The notes: generated by a model from the letters alone, not told the origin. A stretch of 64,000 nucleotides of DNA from Rhodanobacter ginsengisoli (GCF_042657065.1 NZ_JBHSNF010000005.1:62001-126000); one strand, 5' to 3'; positions 9,921-19,276 are shown, numbered from the stretch's first letter. A program made the numbers and translations.

Positions 9921-11324
9921 TCAGAAGTGGTACAGCGCGCTGAGGCTGACCTGGTTGCCGTTGGTGGTCTTGCGATCCACGCCATCGCTGGTGCTGTCGA
10001 GCTTGTCGTAGATCCACTCCACGCCGAGGTCATACGCGCCGCTGGTGTATTGCAGACCCAGCGCCGCCTGCCGATTCTTGAGACGACCGCTGGCGCCGTT
10101 GCCCATCCAGGCGATCACGTCCTGGGTCTTGGGCTTGCTGATTCCGTAGAACGCATTCGCGCTCCAGTTCGGCGTGAAGCTGTAACCGGCCTGCAGGAAG
10201 CCACCGGTTTCCTTGATGTCGCCGAATTGCACCAGCGCGCCGAAGATCTGACCCATGCCCTTACCCGAATACACCAGTCCCTTGAACACCCACGGCCCCG
10301 GCTTCCACTGGCCGCCGACTTCGTAGCCCACGCTCTTGACCGATGATTTCACCGGCGTCGGGGCCGTCCCGCCGACGCCCTTCAGGTCGACCTGGCTGTA
10401 ATGCGCCGCCGCGTACGCCACCCAGGTCTTGTCCTGCACGCGCAGTTTGGCCTCGACTTGCGGGCGGAATCCCACATTGCCGGCGGTGAGATAGTTGACA
10501 TCATTTCCGGGCCCGCTCCAGTGACCCTCGAACGCGCCGATGTCCAGCCGCCATTTGGCACCGCTGCTGCCGTGGTTGAGCTCCTGCATCAGCACCACGC
10601 CGGGAAAGCGCCAGCCCACGAGGCCCGTGCCGTACCCCAGCGGGAACGCGATATGCGAAAGCGACGACGGCGTGTTGTCCAGCGGGAACATCAGGTCCCA
10701 TTGCTGGCCGATCCTCACCGTGCTGCCGCTGTCGGGATTGGTCAGATCCATATAGGCCTGCCGCAGGCGCGGCGTCGGCTGCTGCTGGCTGTAGGCACCG
10801 GTACCGTTGAAGCCGCCGAAGAAATCCATCTCGATGCGGCCGCCACCGGTCCAGTCGCCGGCGAACTTGGCGCCGCTGAAATCGAGCCAGAAGCGTGTGT
10901 TGCGCACATCGACGCCACTGAGCCTGCCACTGGAGCCTGGCTCCGGGAACTCGGCATTCTGGCCATTGCCGAAGGTGAAGCTGCGGTTCTGGCTGAATGC
11001 GGTGGCATTGACGAATCCGTGCAGCGCTACCGATACGCCCGGTGCGCTGGTGAAGACCGGCTTGGCCGGCTCGACCGCCGCTGGCGCCACGGGTGGGCTC
11101 GCCTGAGCCTGCTGCTCAACCGGCCGGCTCTCCAGCCTCTTCAGACTCTCGCGCAGCGCCTGCAGATCCGCCTGCTGCTGATCGAGCTGCTGCTGCTGCT
11201 TCTCGACCAGCTTGGTCAGCGCCTCGACCTTGTCCTGCCTGTTTGTTGACCGGGCAAGGGCTGGGGTCGCCACGGCGAGACCCATCGCAACGGCGAGCGC
11301 GCAGAACAACGTGTTTCGTTTCAT
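9921..11324 (-). CDS. Outer-membrane porin with N-terminal coiled coil (DcaP-like)
   Basis: A 467-residue outer-membrane protein. It has a signal peptide (MKRNTLFCALAVAMGLAVA, cleaved near ALA-RST), then a coiled coil rich in Gln and Leu (about residues 30-65) and a Pro/Ala linker. The rest is a beta-barrel starting at VALHGFVNATAF and ending with the aromatic C-terminal strand QVSLSALYHF. This layout fits DcaP/trimeric-type porins that import small organic anions. The ATG at 11324 is preceded by GGGATGA; an ATG three codons earlier is possible. Substrate unknown. Confidence 0.82.
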   Translation of the reverse strand: MKRNTLFCALAVAMGLAVATPALARSTNRQDKVEALTKLVEKQQQQLDQQQADLQALRESLKRLESRPVEQQAQASPPVAPAAVEPAKPVFTSAPGVSVALHGFVNATAFSQNRSFTFGNGQNAEFPEPGSSGRLSGVDVRNTRFWLDFSGAKFAGDWTGGGRIEMDFFGGFNGTGAYSQQQPTPRLRQAYMDLTNPDSGSTVRIGQQWDLMFPLDNTPSSLSHIAFPLGYGTGLVGWRFPGVVLMQELNHGSSGAKWRLDIGAFEGHWSGPGNDVNYLTAGNVGFRPQVEAKLRVQDKTWVAYAAAHYSQVDLKGVGGTAPTPVKSSVKSVGYEVGGQWKPGPWVFKGLVYSGKGMGQIFGALVQFGDIKETGGFLQAGYSFTPNWSANAFYGISKPKTQDVIAWMGNGASGRLKNRQAALGLQYTSGAYDLGVEWIYDKLDSTSDGVDRKTTNGNQVSLSALYHF

Positions 11325-11785
11325 GGCAGTCATCCCATTGTTGGTTGAATCGGCACTCGTCGTGCAATCGTCCCCGCCTCGACGAAGCCATTCAGCGGCG
11401 TGCCTGGCTCTGGACAGGCTACATCCGTGCCCACGGGTTCCGGAAGCGGTAATGACACGAATTTCATAAGACTTTGGTAGTACATCATCATGAAAACAAA
11501 CGATAAACGCTCTTGATACCGGGCGTCGCAGTGACACTCACATGGACGTTCTCATGGACGTCCAGACGTCCATATGGCGGATCAGACTGGCGTCCGCCAT
11601 GCATGCATGGCCCGTCATCGTCATGGTCGCGGGAAAGCGTGCTTCCGGGCGACCGGTCCAGTCGCTTGCGGCGGGCGGCCGCCGCTCCATCACGACCGCT
11701 CCACATCGCAAGGCCAACCCTGAGCGCCACCACGGCAACGTGGCGTCAGCTCGACGCCATCCGCCGGCTGGCCGAGGATTCCGAA
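11325..11785. other. 461-bp divergent intergenic region, porin / GlsB-family gene
   Basis: No convincing gene. The porin-proximal part (11455-11515) is AT-rich and probably holds its promoter. At 11542-11573 the octamer ATGGACGT occurs twice in direct orientation, 12 bases apart (11542, 11554), and once inverted (11566-11573), making an 8-bp palindrome with a 4-base centre. Confidence 0.5.
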
Positions 11786-12046
11786 ATGACAGGTACCGAA
11801 CTAATCATCATCTTGCTGGTGGGCGCCCTCGCTGGCTGGCTCGCTGGCCTCATCGTCCGCGGCTTCGGCTTCGGGCTGCTCGGCGACATCGTGGTCGGCA
11901 TCCTGGGCGCATTCATCGCCGGCTGGCTGTTTCCGCGACTGGGCATCCATTTCATGCTGGTCAATCCGCTGGTCACCAGCATCACCTACGCCATGCTCGG
12001 TGCCGTCATCCTGCTGCTGATCATCGGTCTGGTTCGCCGCCGCTGA
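11786..12046 (+). CDS. GlsB/YeaQ/YmgE-family stress-response membrane protein
   Basis: An 86-residue, Gly-rich transglycosylase-associated-type membrane protein with three hydrophobic segments (IIILLVGALAGWLAGLIV, LLGDIVVGILGAFIAGWLF, and the C-terminal AMLGAVILLLIIGLV) and a short basic end. The LLGDIVVGILGAF block is diagnostic of the family. Family members are often induced by general or envelope stress; molecular function is unknown. It converges on the acetate transporter gene. Confidence 0.88.
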   Translation: MTGTELIIILLVGALAGWLAGLIVRGFGFGLLGDIVVGILGAFIAGWLFPRLGIHFMLVNPLVTSITYAMLGAVILLLIIGLVRRR

Positions 12047-12064
12047 CATCGCTGCATCAAGGAT

Positions 12065-12125
12065 GTCGCGCCGGCAGCCTGCCGGCGCGACCTCACTGCT
12101 GCCCGGGTTCGGAGGAAACCCGGGC
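12065..12125. terminator. Tandem hairpins between convergent genes
   Basis: Two perfect inverted repeats lie in the 99-bp space between the GlsB-family and satP stops: an 11-bp stem GTCGCGCCGGC (12065-12075 with 12081-12091) and a 9-bp stem GCCCGGGTT (12101-12109 with 12117-12125). No strong T tract follows. Confidence 0.6.
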
Positions 12126-12145
12126 ACCCGTGACTGACGGCCCGC

Positions 12146-12724
12146 TCATCGGGCAGGCGGAGCCCCGATCGGCAATACCGTGCGCTGATGCGTCTCGTTG
12201 ATGACTTCCGCTGCGGACAGGTAGAACGCCAGCGCCGCAGTGATCAGGCCACCGTAGCCACCGGCCATGTGCAGCCCGCTCATGCCGGTCCAGTCGCCCG
12301 CGGCCAGCAGGAAGAAGGTGATCCACAAGGCCAGGAACACCAGCTGCAGCGCGCGAGGTGCCTTGAACGTGCCGACCCACATGTAGAAGGTGAAGACGCC
12401 CCACAGGAACAGGTACCAGCCGACGAAGCTGGCCGGTACCTTGTCGTGCAGGAACAGCACGAACAGCGCAAACGACCACCAGAAAGCGCCATAACTCAGG
12501 AATGCGGTAGCGCCGAAGGTATTGCCGCGTGGCAATTCCATCGCTCCGGCAATCATCTGCACGGTGCCGCCGTAGGCCAGCGCCACGGCGAGCACCATGT
12601 TCATCGCGTCGCCGGTGTACCAGCCGGCATTGATCATGCTCAGCAACCAGGTGGTCAGGGCGAAGCCGGCCAGGCCCAGCGGCGCCGGGTTGGCGAATTT
12701 TGTCTGTGGCTGTTCATTGCTCAT
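12146..12724 (-). CDS. satP: Acetate uptake transporter, SatP/YaaH (GPR1/FUN34) family
   Basis: A 192-residue inner-membrane protein with six predicted helices. The family signature NPAPLGL occurs at residues 12-18, and FLSYGAFWWSFAL and WVGTFKAPRALQLVFL match SatP. It imports acetate, and in some members succinate. The gene is divergent from acs across 373 bp. Transport and activation of acetate thus share a control region next to a two-component system of the acetate-switch type. Confidence 0.94.
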   Translation of the reverse strand: MSNEQPQTKFANPAPLGLAGFALTTWLLSMINAGWYTGDAMNMVLAVALAYGGTVQMIAGAMELPRGNTFGATAFLSYGAFWWSFALFVLFLHDKVPASFVGWYLFLWGVFTFYMWVGTFKAPRALQLVFLALWITFFLLAAGDWTGMSGLHMAGGYGGLITAALAFYLSAAEVINETHQRTVLPIGAPPAR

Positions 12725-13097
12725 TGCCCGAAACTCCCCTTTTGATGGTGATCTGGATCAGAACGAATACACCGCCTTCATCGCACCCCTGGTTCCCACC
12801 CCATCCCTTTCGATGACAGCGCACGCATGACACCACTCGGCTGAAACGACCGCACCGGCGCTTGTCGACTGGCCCGGGTGGATGCCTGATGGCAGGGAGT
12901 CCGGTCGCGCGGGTTTGGAGGTCAGGCCGAGCATGCTCATGCTGCGGCGCGACGCGCCATTCGCCATTGGTCTAATTTCGACCAAAGTCGCACGGTTCGA
13001 TCGGCTCGCCTCTGCGGTGACGAGGCTACACTCGGGTGGTGTCGCGCCCCCCGGGTTCGATCATCCACCATGGCCACCCAGCCGCAGGAGACCTGTC
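12725..13097. other. Divergent satP/acs control region (373 bp, no gene)
   Basis: No coding region is supported. It contains a palindrome TGATC-TG-GATCA (12749-12760) close to satP, an inverted repeat TTGGTC-N7-GACCAA (12967-12985), and a -10-like TACACT (13027-13032) without a good -35, as expected of an activator-dependent promoter. GCAGGAG precedes the acs ATG. Confidence 0.6.
12967..12985. promoter_or_regulatory. Inverted repeat, candidate operator of the acs promoter
   Basis: TTGGTC and GACCAA are separated by 7 AT-rich bases. The centre is about 64 bases upstream of the transcription start expected from TACACT (13027-13032), a usual position for a LuxR/NarL-type activator. Binding by the neighbouring response regulator is an inference. 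Confidence 0.4.
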
Positions 13098-15038
13098 ATG
13101 TCGAAGCTCTATCCGGTCAAGCCCGAGTTCGCCGCCAAGGCCCGCATCGGCAAGGACGAATACACCCGCCTGTACGCCGAGTCGATCAGTGATCCCGAGG
13201 CATTCTGGAGCCGCATCGCGCAACGCATCGACTGGGCGAAGAGCCCGACCCGGATCAAGGACGTTTCGTTCGATCCGAAGGACCTGCACATCCGCTGGTA
13301 CGAAGATGGCGAACTCAACGTCAGCGCGAACTGCCTCGACCGCCAGCTGGCCAAGCGCGGCGACAAGGTGGCGATCATCTTCGAGGGCGACGACCCGAGC
13401 GAGTCGCGCAAGATCACCTATCGCGAGCTGCATGCCGAAGTCTGCAAGTTCGCCAACACGCTGAAGCATCTGGGCGTGGTCAAGGGCGACCGGGTGGCGA
13501 TCTACCTGCCGATGATTCCCGAGGCGGCGGTGGCGATGCTCGCCTGCGCGCGACTGGGCGCGATCCACTCGGTGGTGTTCGGCGGATTCTCGCCCGACTC
13601 GCTGGCCGGGCGCATCGCCGACTCCACCGCCAAGGTGGTGATCACTGCCGACGAGGGCCTGCGCGCGGGAAAGCGCATCCCGCTCAAGGTCAACGTGGAT
13701 GCCGCACTGGAACGCGCCGGCACCAGCAGCGTGGAAACCGTCATCGTGGTGCGCCGCACCGGTGGCGTGGTCCCGATGCAGTCGCCGCGCGATCGCTGGT
13801 ACCACGTGCTGATGGAAGGCCAGTCTGCCGACTGCCCGCCGACCATGGTCGAAGCCGAACACCCGCTGTTCATCCTGTACACCTCCGGCTCCACCGGCAA
13901 GCCGAAGGGCGTGCTGCATACCAGCGGCGGCTACCTGGTCTACGCCAGCTACACCCACGAGCTGGTGTTCGACCTGCGCGAGGACGACGTCTACTGGTGC
14001 ACCGCCGATGTCGGCTGGGTCACCGGCCACAGTTACGTGGTGTACGGCCCGCTGGCGAACGGCGCGACGGTGGTGATGTTCGAGGGCGTACCGAACTATC
14101 CCGACGTGAGCCGCTTCTGGCAGGTGGTCGACAAGCACAAGGTCTCGGTGTTCTACACCGCGCCGACCGCGATCCGCGCGCTGATGCGCGACGGCGAGGC
14201 GCCGGTGAAGGCCTGCTCGCGCGCCTCGCTGCGCGTGCTCGGCACGGTCGGCGAGCCGATCAATCCCGAGGCCTGGGAGTGGTACTACCGCGTCGTCGGC
14301 GACGAGCGCTGCCCGATCGTCGACACCTGGTGGCAGACAGAGACCGGCGGCATCCTGATCACTCCGCTTCCCGGCGCGATCGCCACCAAGCCCGGCTCGG
14401 CCACGTTGCCGTTCTTCGGCATCAAGCCGGCGATCGTCGATGCCGATGGCGTCGCGAAAGACGGCGTGGCCGAGGGCAACCTGCTGATCACCGATTCCTG
14501 GCCCGGCCAGGTGCGCACCATCTACGGCGACCACCAGCGCTTCATCGAGACCTACTTCAGCGCCTATCCGGGCAACTATTTCACCGGCGACGGCGCGCGT
14601 CGTGACGAGGACGGCTACTACTGGATCACCGGCCGCGTCGATGACGTGATCAATGTCAGCGGCCATCGCCTGGGCACGGCCGAGGTGGAAAGCGCGCTGG
14701 TCGCTCACCCGAAGGTGGCCGAAGCGGCCGTGGTCGGCTGTCCGCACGACATCAAGGGGCAGGGCATCTACGCCTATGTCACGCTGATCGCCGGCGAGAC
14801 CGGCAGCGACGAACTGCGCAAGGAGCTGATCGCCTGGGTACGCAAGGAGATCGGCCCGATCGCCACGCCGGATTACCTGCAGTGGGCGCCGGGGCTGCCG
14901 AAGACCCGCTCGGGCAAGATCATGCGCCGGATCCTGCGCAAGATCGGCGAGAACCTGCCCGACCAGCTTGGCGACATCACCACCCTGGCCGACCCCGGCG
15001 TGGTGAAGAGCCTGGTCGACGAACGGCTGATCAAGTGA
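13098..15038 (+). CDS. acs: Acetyl-CoA synthetase (AMP-forming)
   Basis: A 646-residue cytosolic enzyme, normal length for Acs, making acetyl-CoA from acetate, ATP and CoA. Motifs: P-loop YTSGSTGKPKG (261-271), VDTWWQTETGG, the hinge region YWITGRVDDVINVSGHRLGTAE, and PKTRSGK with Lys607, the conserved lysine that is reversibly acetylated in characterised homologues. ATG 13098 is preceded by GCAGGAG. The gene is divergent from satP and is followed at 98 bp by the response regulator. Confidence 0.97.
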   Translation: MSKLYPVKPEFAAKARIGKDEYTRLYAESISDPEAFWSRIAQRIDWAKSPTRIKDVSFDPKDLHIRWYEDGELNVSANCLDRQLAKRGDKVAIIFEGDDPSESRKITYRELHAEVCKFANTLKHLGVVKGDRVAIYLPMIPEAAVAMLACARLGAIHSVVFGGFSPDSLAGRIADSTAKVVITADEGLRAGKRIPLKVNVDAALERAGTSSVETVIVVRRTGGVVPMQSPRDRWYHVLMEGQSADCPPTMVEAEHPLFILYTSGSTGKPKGVLHTSGGYLVYASYTHELVFDLREDDVYWCTADVGWVTGHSYVVYGPLANGATVVMFEGVPNYPDVSRFWQVVDKHKVSVFYTAPTAIRALMRDGEAPVKACSRASLRVLGTVGEPINPEAWEWYYRVVGDERCPIVDTWWQTETGGILITPLPGAIATKPGSATLPFFGIKPAIVDADGVAKDGVAEGNLLITDSWPGQVRTIYGDHQRFIETYFSAYPGNYFTGDGARRDEDGYYWITGRVDDVINVSGHRLGTAEVESALVAHPKVAEAAVVGCPHDIKGQGIYAYVTLIAGETGSDELRKELIAWVRKEIGPIATPDYLQWAPGLPKTRSGKIMRRILRKIGENLPDQLGDITTLADPGVVKSLVDERLIK

Positions 15039-15044
15039 GGAGGA

Positions 15045-15130
15045 ATGGGTGAAGAGGAATGAGAAGTGAGTAACCGGCGGAAGCAGGCTTTACGCTGTCT
15101 CTCGTTTCTCACTGCTCATCACTCTCTGCT
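15045..15130. repeat. Imperfect palindromic intergenic element, copy A
   Basis: This spacer between acs and the response regulator carries a purine-rich left arm containing TGAGAAGTGAG (15060-15070) and a pyrimidine-rich right arm (TTTCTCACTGCTCATCACTC from 15105), roughly complementary to each other. A related element lies at 55255-55340. It looks like a dispersed chromosomal repeat. Confidence 0.45.
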
Positions 15131-15136
15131 CGCCCC

Positions 15137-15808
15137 ATGCCCGACATCCTGATTGCCGACGATCATCCGCTGTTCCGCGATGCCCTGCAGCGCGCCGTAC
15201 TGGCTGCGGTGCCGCAGGCACGGGTACACGGCGCCGACAGCGTGCATGCCCTGCTCGGCCTGATCGAGCGGTTTCCCGATGCCGAACTGCTGCTGCTCGA
15301 CCTGCACATGCCCGGTGCCCGCGGTTACTCCGCGCTGGCGCATATCCGTGGACAGTATCCCGGGCTGCCGACCATCGTGGTGTCCGGGCATGAGGAAGCC
15401 CAGGTGGCGCGACGCGCGCTGGCGCACGGCGCGTCGGCGTACATTCCCAAGTCCAGCTCCGGCGAAAACATCGTCACGGCAATCCGTACGGTTCTCGATG
15501 GCGATGTCTGGCTGCCGCCGGCCCTGCTTGACGGCCCCGGCGAACTCCAGCCCGACGAGGCCGCCGCCGCCGCGAAGATCGCCACGCTCACGCCGCAGCA
15601 GTTCCGCGTCATGAGCATGATCGCCGAGGGTCTGCTGAACAAGCAGATCGCCTACGAGCTCGGCGTCTCCGAGGCCACCATCAAGGCCCACATGACCGCG
15701 ATCATGCGCAAGCTCGGGGTCAACAACCGGACCCAGGTCGCGCTGATCGCCAGCCAGCTGGCGGTGGATCAGGAGATCATGCCGGTACTGCCCGATGACG
15801 AGGATTGA
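15137..15808 (+). CDS. crbR: LuxR/NarL-type response regulator (CrbR/ErdR-like)
   Basis: A 223-residue response regulator. The receiver domain (1-120) has the acidic pocket ADDH and the phospho-acceptor Asp55 in LLLLDLHMP, then Ser/Thr and Lys switch residues (VVSGHEE, YIPKSS). The C-terminal LuxR-type helix-turn-helix (about 145-210) shows LTPQQFRVMSMIAEGLLNKQIA and VSEATIKAHMTAIMRKLGVNNRTQ. It lies between acs and an SSS-type hybrid kinase, the arrangement of CrbR/ErdR, which activates acs in Vibrio and Pseudomonas. The regulatory assignment comes from architecture and context. Confidence 0.85.
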   Translation: MPDILIADDHPLFRDALQRAVLAAVPQARVHGADSVHALLGLIERFPDAELLLLDLHMPGARGYSALAHIRGQYPGLPTIVVSGHEEAQVARRALAHGASAYIPKSSSGENIVTAIRTVLDGDVWLPPALLDGPGELQPDEAAAAAKIATLTPQQFRVMSMIAEGLLNKQIAYELGVSEATIKAHMTAIMRKLGVNNRTQVALIASQLAVDQEIMPVLPDDED

Positions 15809-15817
15809 CGCGCTGCT

Positions 15818-18800
15818 TCAGCGGCGCAGCAAGGCCGTGAGCAAGGCGCGCAGCGCTGCCGGACGCACCGGCTTGTGCAGCACCGGGTAACCGAGGGCGC
15901 GCGCGCGCTGTTTCAATTCGCTGCTGCCGTCGGCCGTGATCAGCGCCACCGGTGGAAGTACACCGCGCAGTTGCCGTAGTTGCTGCGCCGCCTGCAGCCC
16001 GTCGACACCGTCGGCCAGGTGGTAGTCGGCCAGGATCAGGTCGATCGGGCCTCGGAGCAGTTCCTCGCGGGCCTGTTCCACATCCAGCGCAATGCGGCAA
16101 TCGACGCCCCAGCGGCCGAGCAGCGCCTGCATCCCTTCCAGGATCGCCGCGTCGTTGTCCAGGCACAGCACGGTAAGCGGCAGCTGCTTGTCCGGGCCGC
16201 TGCGTTCCACCCGCTGCCGGCGCGCGGGCACCGAATCGCTTCGCGGCACGGTCACTGCAAAGCAGCTGCCGTGGTTGGGTTGCGAATGCAGGTCGAGCCG
16301 ATGGCCCAGGATGCCGGCCAGGCGGTCGCAGATCGACAGGCCCAGGCCCAGGCCTTTCTCGCCCCAGGGCGACGGGTGCTCCAGGCGCTGGAATTCGTCG
16401 AAAATCCGCGCCCGCTGGTCCGCGGCGATGCCCGGACCGGTATCCCACACCTCGATGCGCACCTCGCCGGCCAGCCGGCGCGCGCCCAGCAGGACCCGGC
16501 CCTTGCTGGTGTAGCGCAGTGCATTGGAGAGGAAGTTCTGCAGTATCCGGCGCAGCAACTGCGGGTCGCTGTGCACCGCCAGCGTGGTCGGCACCACGCG
16601 CAGGCGCAGTCCGCGCTGCTCGGCGACCACCGCAAACTGCGCCTGCAGCGAATCGAACAACTCGCTCAACGCGAACCCGCCCACCTCCGGCCGGTAACTT
16701 CCGGCATCCAGTCGCGAGGTGTCCAGCAGTGCATCGAGCAGGTCCTCGGCGGCGCGGAACGAGGCGTCGATGCGCTCGGCCAGCCCGCTCGCTTCCGCGT
16801 CCAGCCCCGGATGCTGGCGCAAGGCCGAGGTGAACAGGCGTGCCGCGTTCAGCGGTTGCAGCAGGTCATGGCTGGCCGCGGCGAGGAAGCGCGTCTTGGA
16901 CACGTTCGCGGTCTCCGCCGCGCGGCGCGCGTGGGCGGTGGCGACCAGCGCCTCGGACAGTTCGGCGGTACGCTGTTCGACGCGCTGCTCCAGTGTCTCG
17001 TTCACTTCGATCAGCGCCCGCTCTGCGTTCTTGTACGCGGTGACGTCGGTGTAGGTGGTTACATAGCCCCCGCCAGGCAGCGCCCTGCCGCGCATCTCGA
17101 TCACCGTGCCGTCCGGCCGGATGCGCTGGAACAGATGGGATGAGCCGGCGCGCATGTAGTCGATGCGCTTGGCCACGTGCTCGTCCACCTCGCCCGGACC
17201 GCACTCGCCCAGTTCGGCATTCCAGCGGATCAGGTCGGCCACCGGCACGCCGACATGCACCATGCCCTCGGGGTAATCGAACAGCTCCAGGTAGCGCCGG
17301 TTCCACGCCACCAGGCGCATCCTCGCGTCGACCACGCTGATGCCCTGGGAGACGTTTTCCAGCGTGGTGGCCAGCAGCTCGCGATTGAAGCGCAGCTCCT
17401 GCGAGGCCTCGTCCATCAGCGCCATGGATTCGGCGATATCCAGCCCGCTGCCGGACAACGTTCCCATCAGGATCCGTCGCGCATTGGCCGCGCCTACCGC
17501 CGAGGCCAGCAGACGCTCGGTGTACTGGATCAGCGCGCGGTCAGCCACCTCGCCGGGCAGCAGCGGCCGGTCGCGCCGCAGGGCATAGTCGTCGAACGCC
17601 CGCGTGCTGCCGCGTTCTCCGACGATCCGTTCGGCGATCGTGCGCAGATCGGCCACTACCACACGACCGCGCCAGTCGCCGGCGCCGCTGCGGCTGGCCG
17701 GATCGGTATCCATGAACATCGCTGCGTGCAGGCGCTCCTCCAGGCTCGGGCGGAAGCGCAGGGAGACAAGGACGAGGCAGCCGATGTTGACCAGCAGCGA
17801 CCAGAACGTGCAGTGCATCACCGGGTCCCAGCCACTGAGATGAAACAGTGCCTGCGGACGCAACCAGTTCCAGCCGAACGGACCATCCTGCAGCCAGTGG
17901 CCCGAGCGTAGCATCGCCGGCAACAGCAGGGTGTACAGCCAGACGATGAAGCCACCAACCAGGCCCGTCACCACTCCGCGTCGACTGGCACCACGCCAGT
18001 ACAGTGCGGCAACCAGGGCCGGGGCGAATTGCGCCACCGCGGCAAACGCCAGCAAGCCGGTCGCGGCCAGGTTTTCCGCATCCGCCGCCACCCGGTAATA
18101 GGCGTAGGCCATCAGCGCCAGCCCCACGATCGCCACGCGACGCACGCCGAGCACGAGCTGGGAGAGGTCGCTGCGCTGCTCCAGATGCAGGCGCCGGATG
18201 CGCAGCAGCGCCGGCATCACCAGGTCGTTGCTGATCATGATAGACAGCGCCACCGAGGCCATGATCACCATGCCGATCGCGGCCGAGAATCCGCCGAGAA
18301 ACGCCAGCAGGGCCACGCCCCGATCACCGTATGCCATCGGCAGGGTCAGCACCCAGGCGTCGGCGGTGCCATCGCGCACCAGCGGCATGTGCGCGCCGGC
18401 TGCCACGATCGGCAGCACCGCGAGACTGATGATCACCAGATACGCGGGCACCAGCCAGCGGGCGCGCCGCAGATCGCCGGCATCCTCGCACTCGACCATG
18501 CCGATCTGGAATTGCCGTGGCAGGCAGAACATCGCGCAGAACGCCAGCATGGTCTGCGCCAGGAATCCCGGCGAAAGGCCGTGGCTCAGTTGCGTCAGCG
18601 GCAGTTGCACGGTGCTGACCAATCCTGGCCCACGCCACAAGGCATAGCCAGCCAGGGCGACGAAGGCGAGCAGCTTGATCAGCGATTCGAGCGCGATCGC
18701 CAGCATCAGGCCGTGGTGATGCTCGGTCGCGTCGATGCTGCGCGTGCCGAACAGGATGGTGAACGCGGCCAGCAGCAACGCGCACCACAACGCGGTATCG

Positions 18801-19276
18801 GTGCCGCCGGCCGTCACCGCGCCATGGCCGAGGTCGCTCAGCACGCCGAAGGACGTCGCCACCGCCTTGAACTGCAGCGCGATATACGGCACCACGGCGA
18901 TCACCGCGATCACCGCCACCAGCGCCGCCAGGCCATGCGATTTGCCGAAGCGGGCGGCGATGAAATCGGCGATCGACGTGATGTTGCGCTGCCTGACCAT
19001 CTGCAGCAGCCGGCGCAGCAGACCGAAACCGAACACGAACAGCAGGATCGGACCGAGGTAGATCGGCAGGTAAGCCAGGCCATCGCGGGCTGCCGTGCCC
19101 ACCGCGCCATAGAAAGTCCACGACGAGCAGTACACCGCCAGCGCGAGACTGTAGACGATCGGCCGCAGTCGTGGCTGACGCGGATACAGCGGACGGCGAT
19201 CGCCCGCATAGGCGACCACGAACAGCAGCCCCACATACAGCAGCGACACCAGCAGCAGCAGCCAGCCCTGAATCAA
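15818..19276 (-). CDS. crbS: Hybrid sensor histidine kinase with SSS-type transporter domain (CrbS/MxtR-like)
   Basis: A 1152-residue membrane kinase. The first roughly 490 residues are a sodium:solute symporter-like domain of about 13 helices. PAS-type modules follow, with a coiled segment (NETLEQRVEQRTAELSEALV). HisKA carries AAASHDLLQPLNAARLF (His803), HATPase shows NFLSNALRYTSKG and DTGPGIAADQRARIFDEF, and a C-terminal receiver has Asp1084 in ILADYHLADG. The frame opens farther upstream but would overlap the divergent gene. A TTG at 19276, 7 bases after AGGAG and directly before the first helix, is the likely start. It converges on the response regulator with 9 bp between stops. Matches CrbS/MxtR of the acetate switch. 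Confidence 0.88.
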   Translation of the reverse strand: MIQGWLLLLVSLLYVGLLFVVAYAGDRRPLYPRQPRLRPIVYSLALAVYCSSWTFYGAVGTAARDGLAYLPIYLGPILLFVFGFGLLRRLLQMVRQRNITSIADFIAARFGKSHGLAALVAVIAVIAVVPYIALQFKAVATSFGVLSDLGHGAVTAGGTDTALWCALLLAAFTILFGTRSIDATEHHHGLMLAIALESLIKLLAFVALAGYALWRGPGLVSTVQLPLTQLSHGLSPGFLAQTMLAFCAMFCLPRQFQIGMVECEDAGDLRRARWLVPAYLVIISLAVLPIVAAGAHMPLVRDGTADAWVLTLPMAYGDRGVALLAFLGGFSAAIGMVIMASVALSIMISNDLVMPALLRIRRLHLEQRSDLSQLVLGVRRVAIVGLALMAYAYYRVAADAENLAATGLLAFAAVAQFAPALVAALYWRGASRRGVVTGLVGGFIVWLYTLLLPAMLRSGHWLQDGPFGWNWLRPQALFHLSGWDPVMHCTFWSLLVNIGCLVLVSLRFRPSLEERLHAAMFMDTDPASRSGAGDWRGRVVVADLRTIAERIVGERGSTRAFDDYALRRDRPLLPGEVADRALIQYTERLLASAVGAANARRILMGTLSGSGLDIAESMALMDEASQELRFNRELLATTLENVSQGISVVDARMRLVAWNRRYLELFDYPEGMVHVGVPVADLIRWNAELGECGPGEVDEHVAKRIDYMRAGSSHLFQRIRPDGTVIEMRGRALPGGGYVTTYTDVTAYKNAERALIEVNETLEQRVEQRTAELSEALVATAHARRAAETANVSKTRFLAAASHDLLQPLNAARLFTSALRQHPGLDAEASGLAERIDASFRAAEDLLDALLDTSRLDAGSYRPEVGGFALSELFDSLQAQFAVVAEQRGLRLRVVPTTLAVHSDPQLLRRILQNFLSNALRYTSKGRVLLGARRLAGEVRIEVWDTGPGIAADQRARIFDEFQRLEHPSPWGEKGLGLGLSICDRLAGILGHRLDLHSQPNHGSCFAVTVPRSDSVPARRQRVERSGPDKQLPLTVLCLDNDAAILEGMQALLGRWGVDCRIALDVEQAREELLRGPIDLILADYHLADGVDGLQAAQQLRQLRGVLPPVALITADGSSELKQRARALGYPVLHKPVRPAALRALLTALLRR

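Noticed and set aside
11325..11537. Extension of the porin reading frame upstream
   Set aside because: It has no signal-like sequence; the signal peptide begins at 11324 with a nearby ribosome-binding site.
11488..11733. 81-residue frame in the porin/GlsB spacer
   Set aside because: Low-complexity composition and no ribosome-binding site; it overlaps the half-site array and probable promoter.
13050..13074. tRNA-like 3' end (GGGTTCGATC followed by CCACCA) in the acs upstream region
   Set aside because: The preceding 60 bases form no acceptor, D or anticodon stems; the match is chance.
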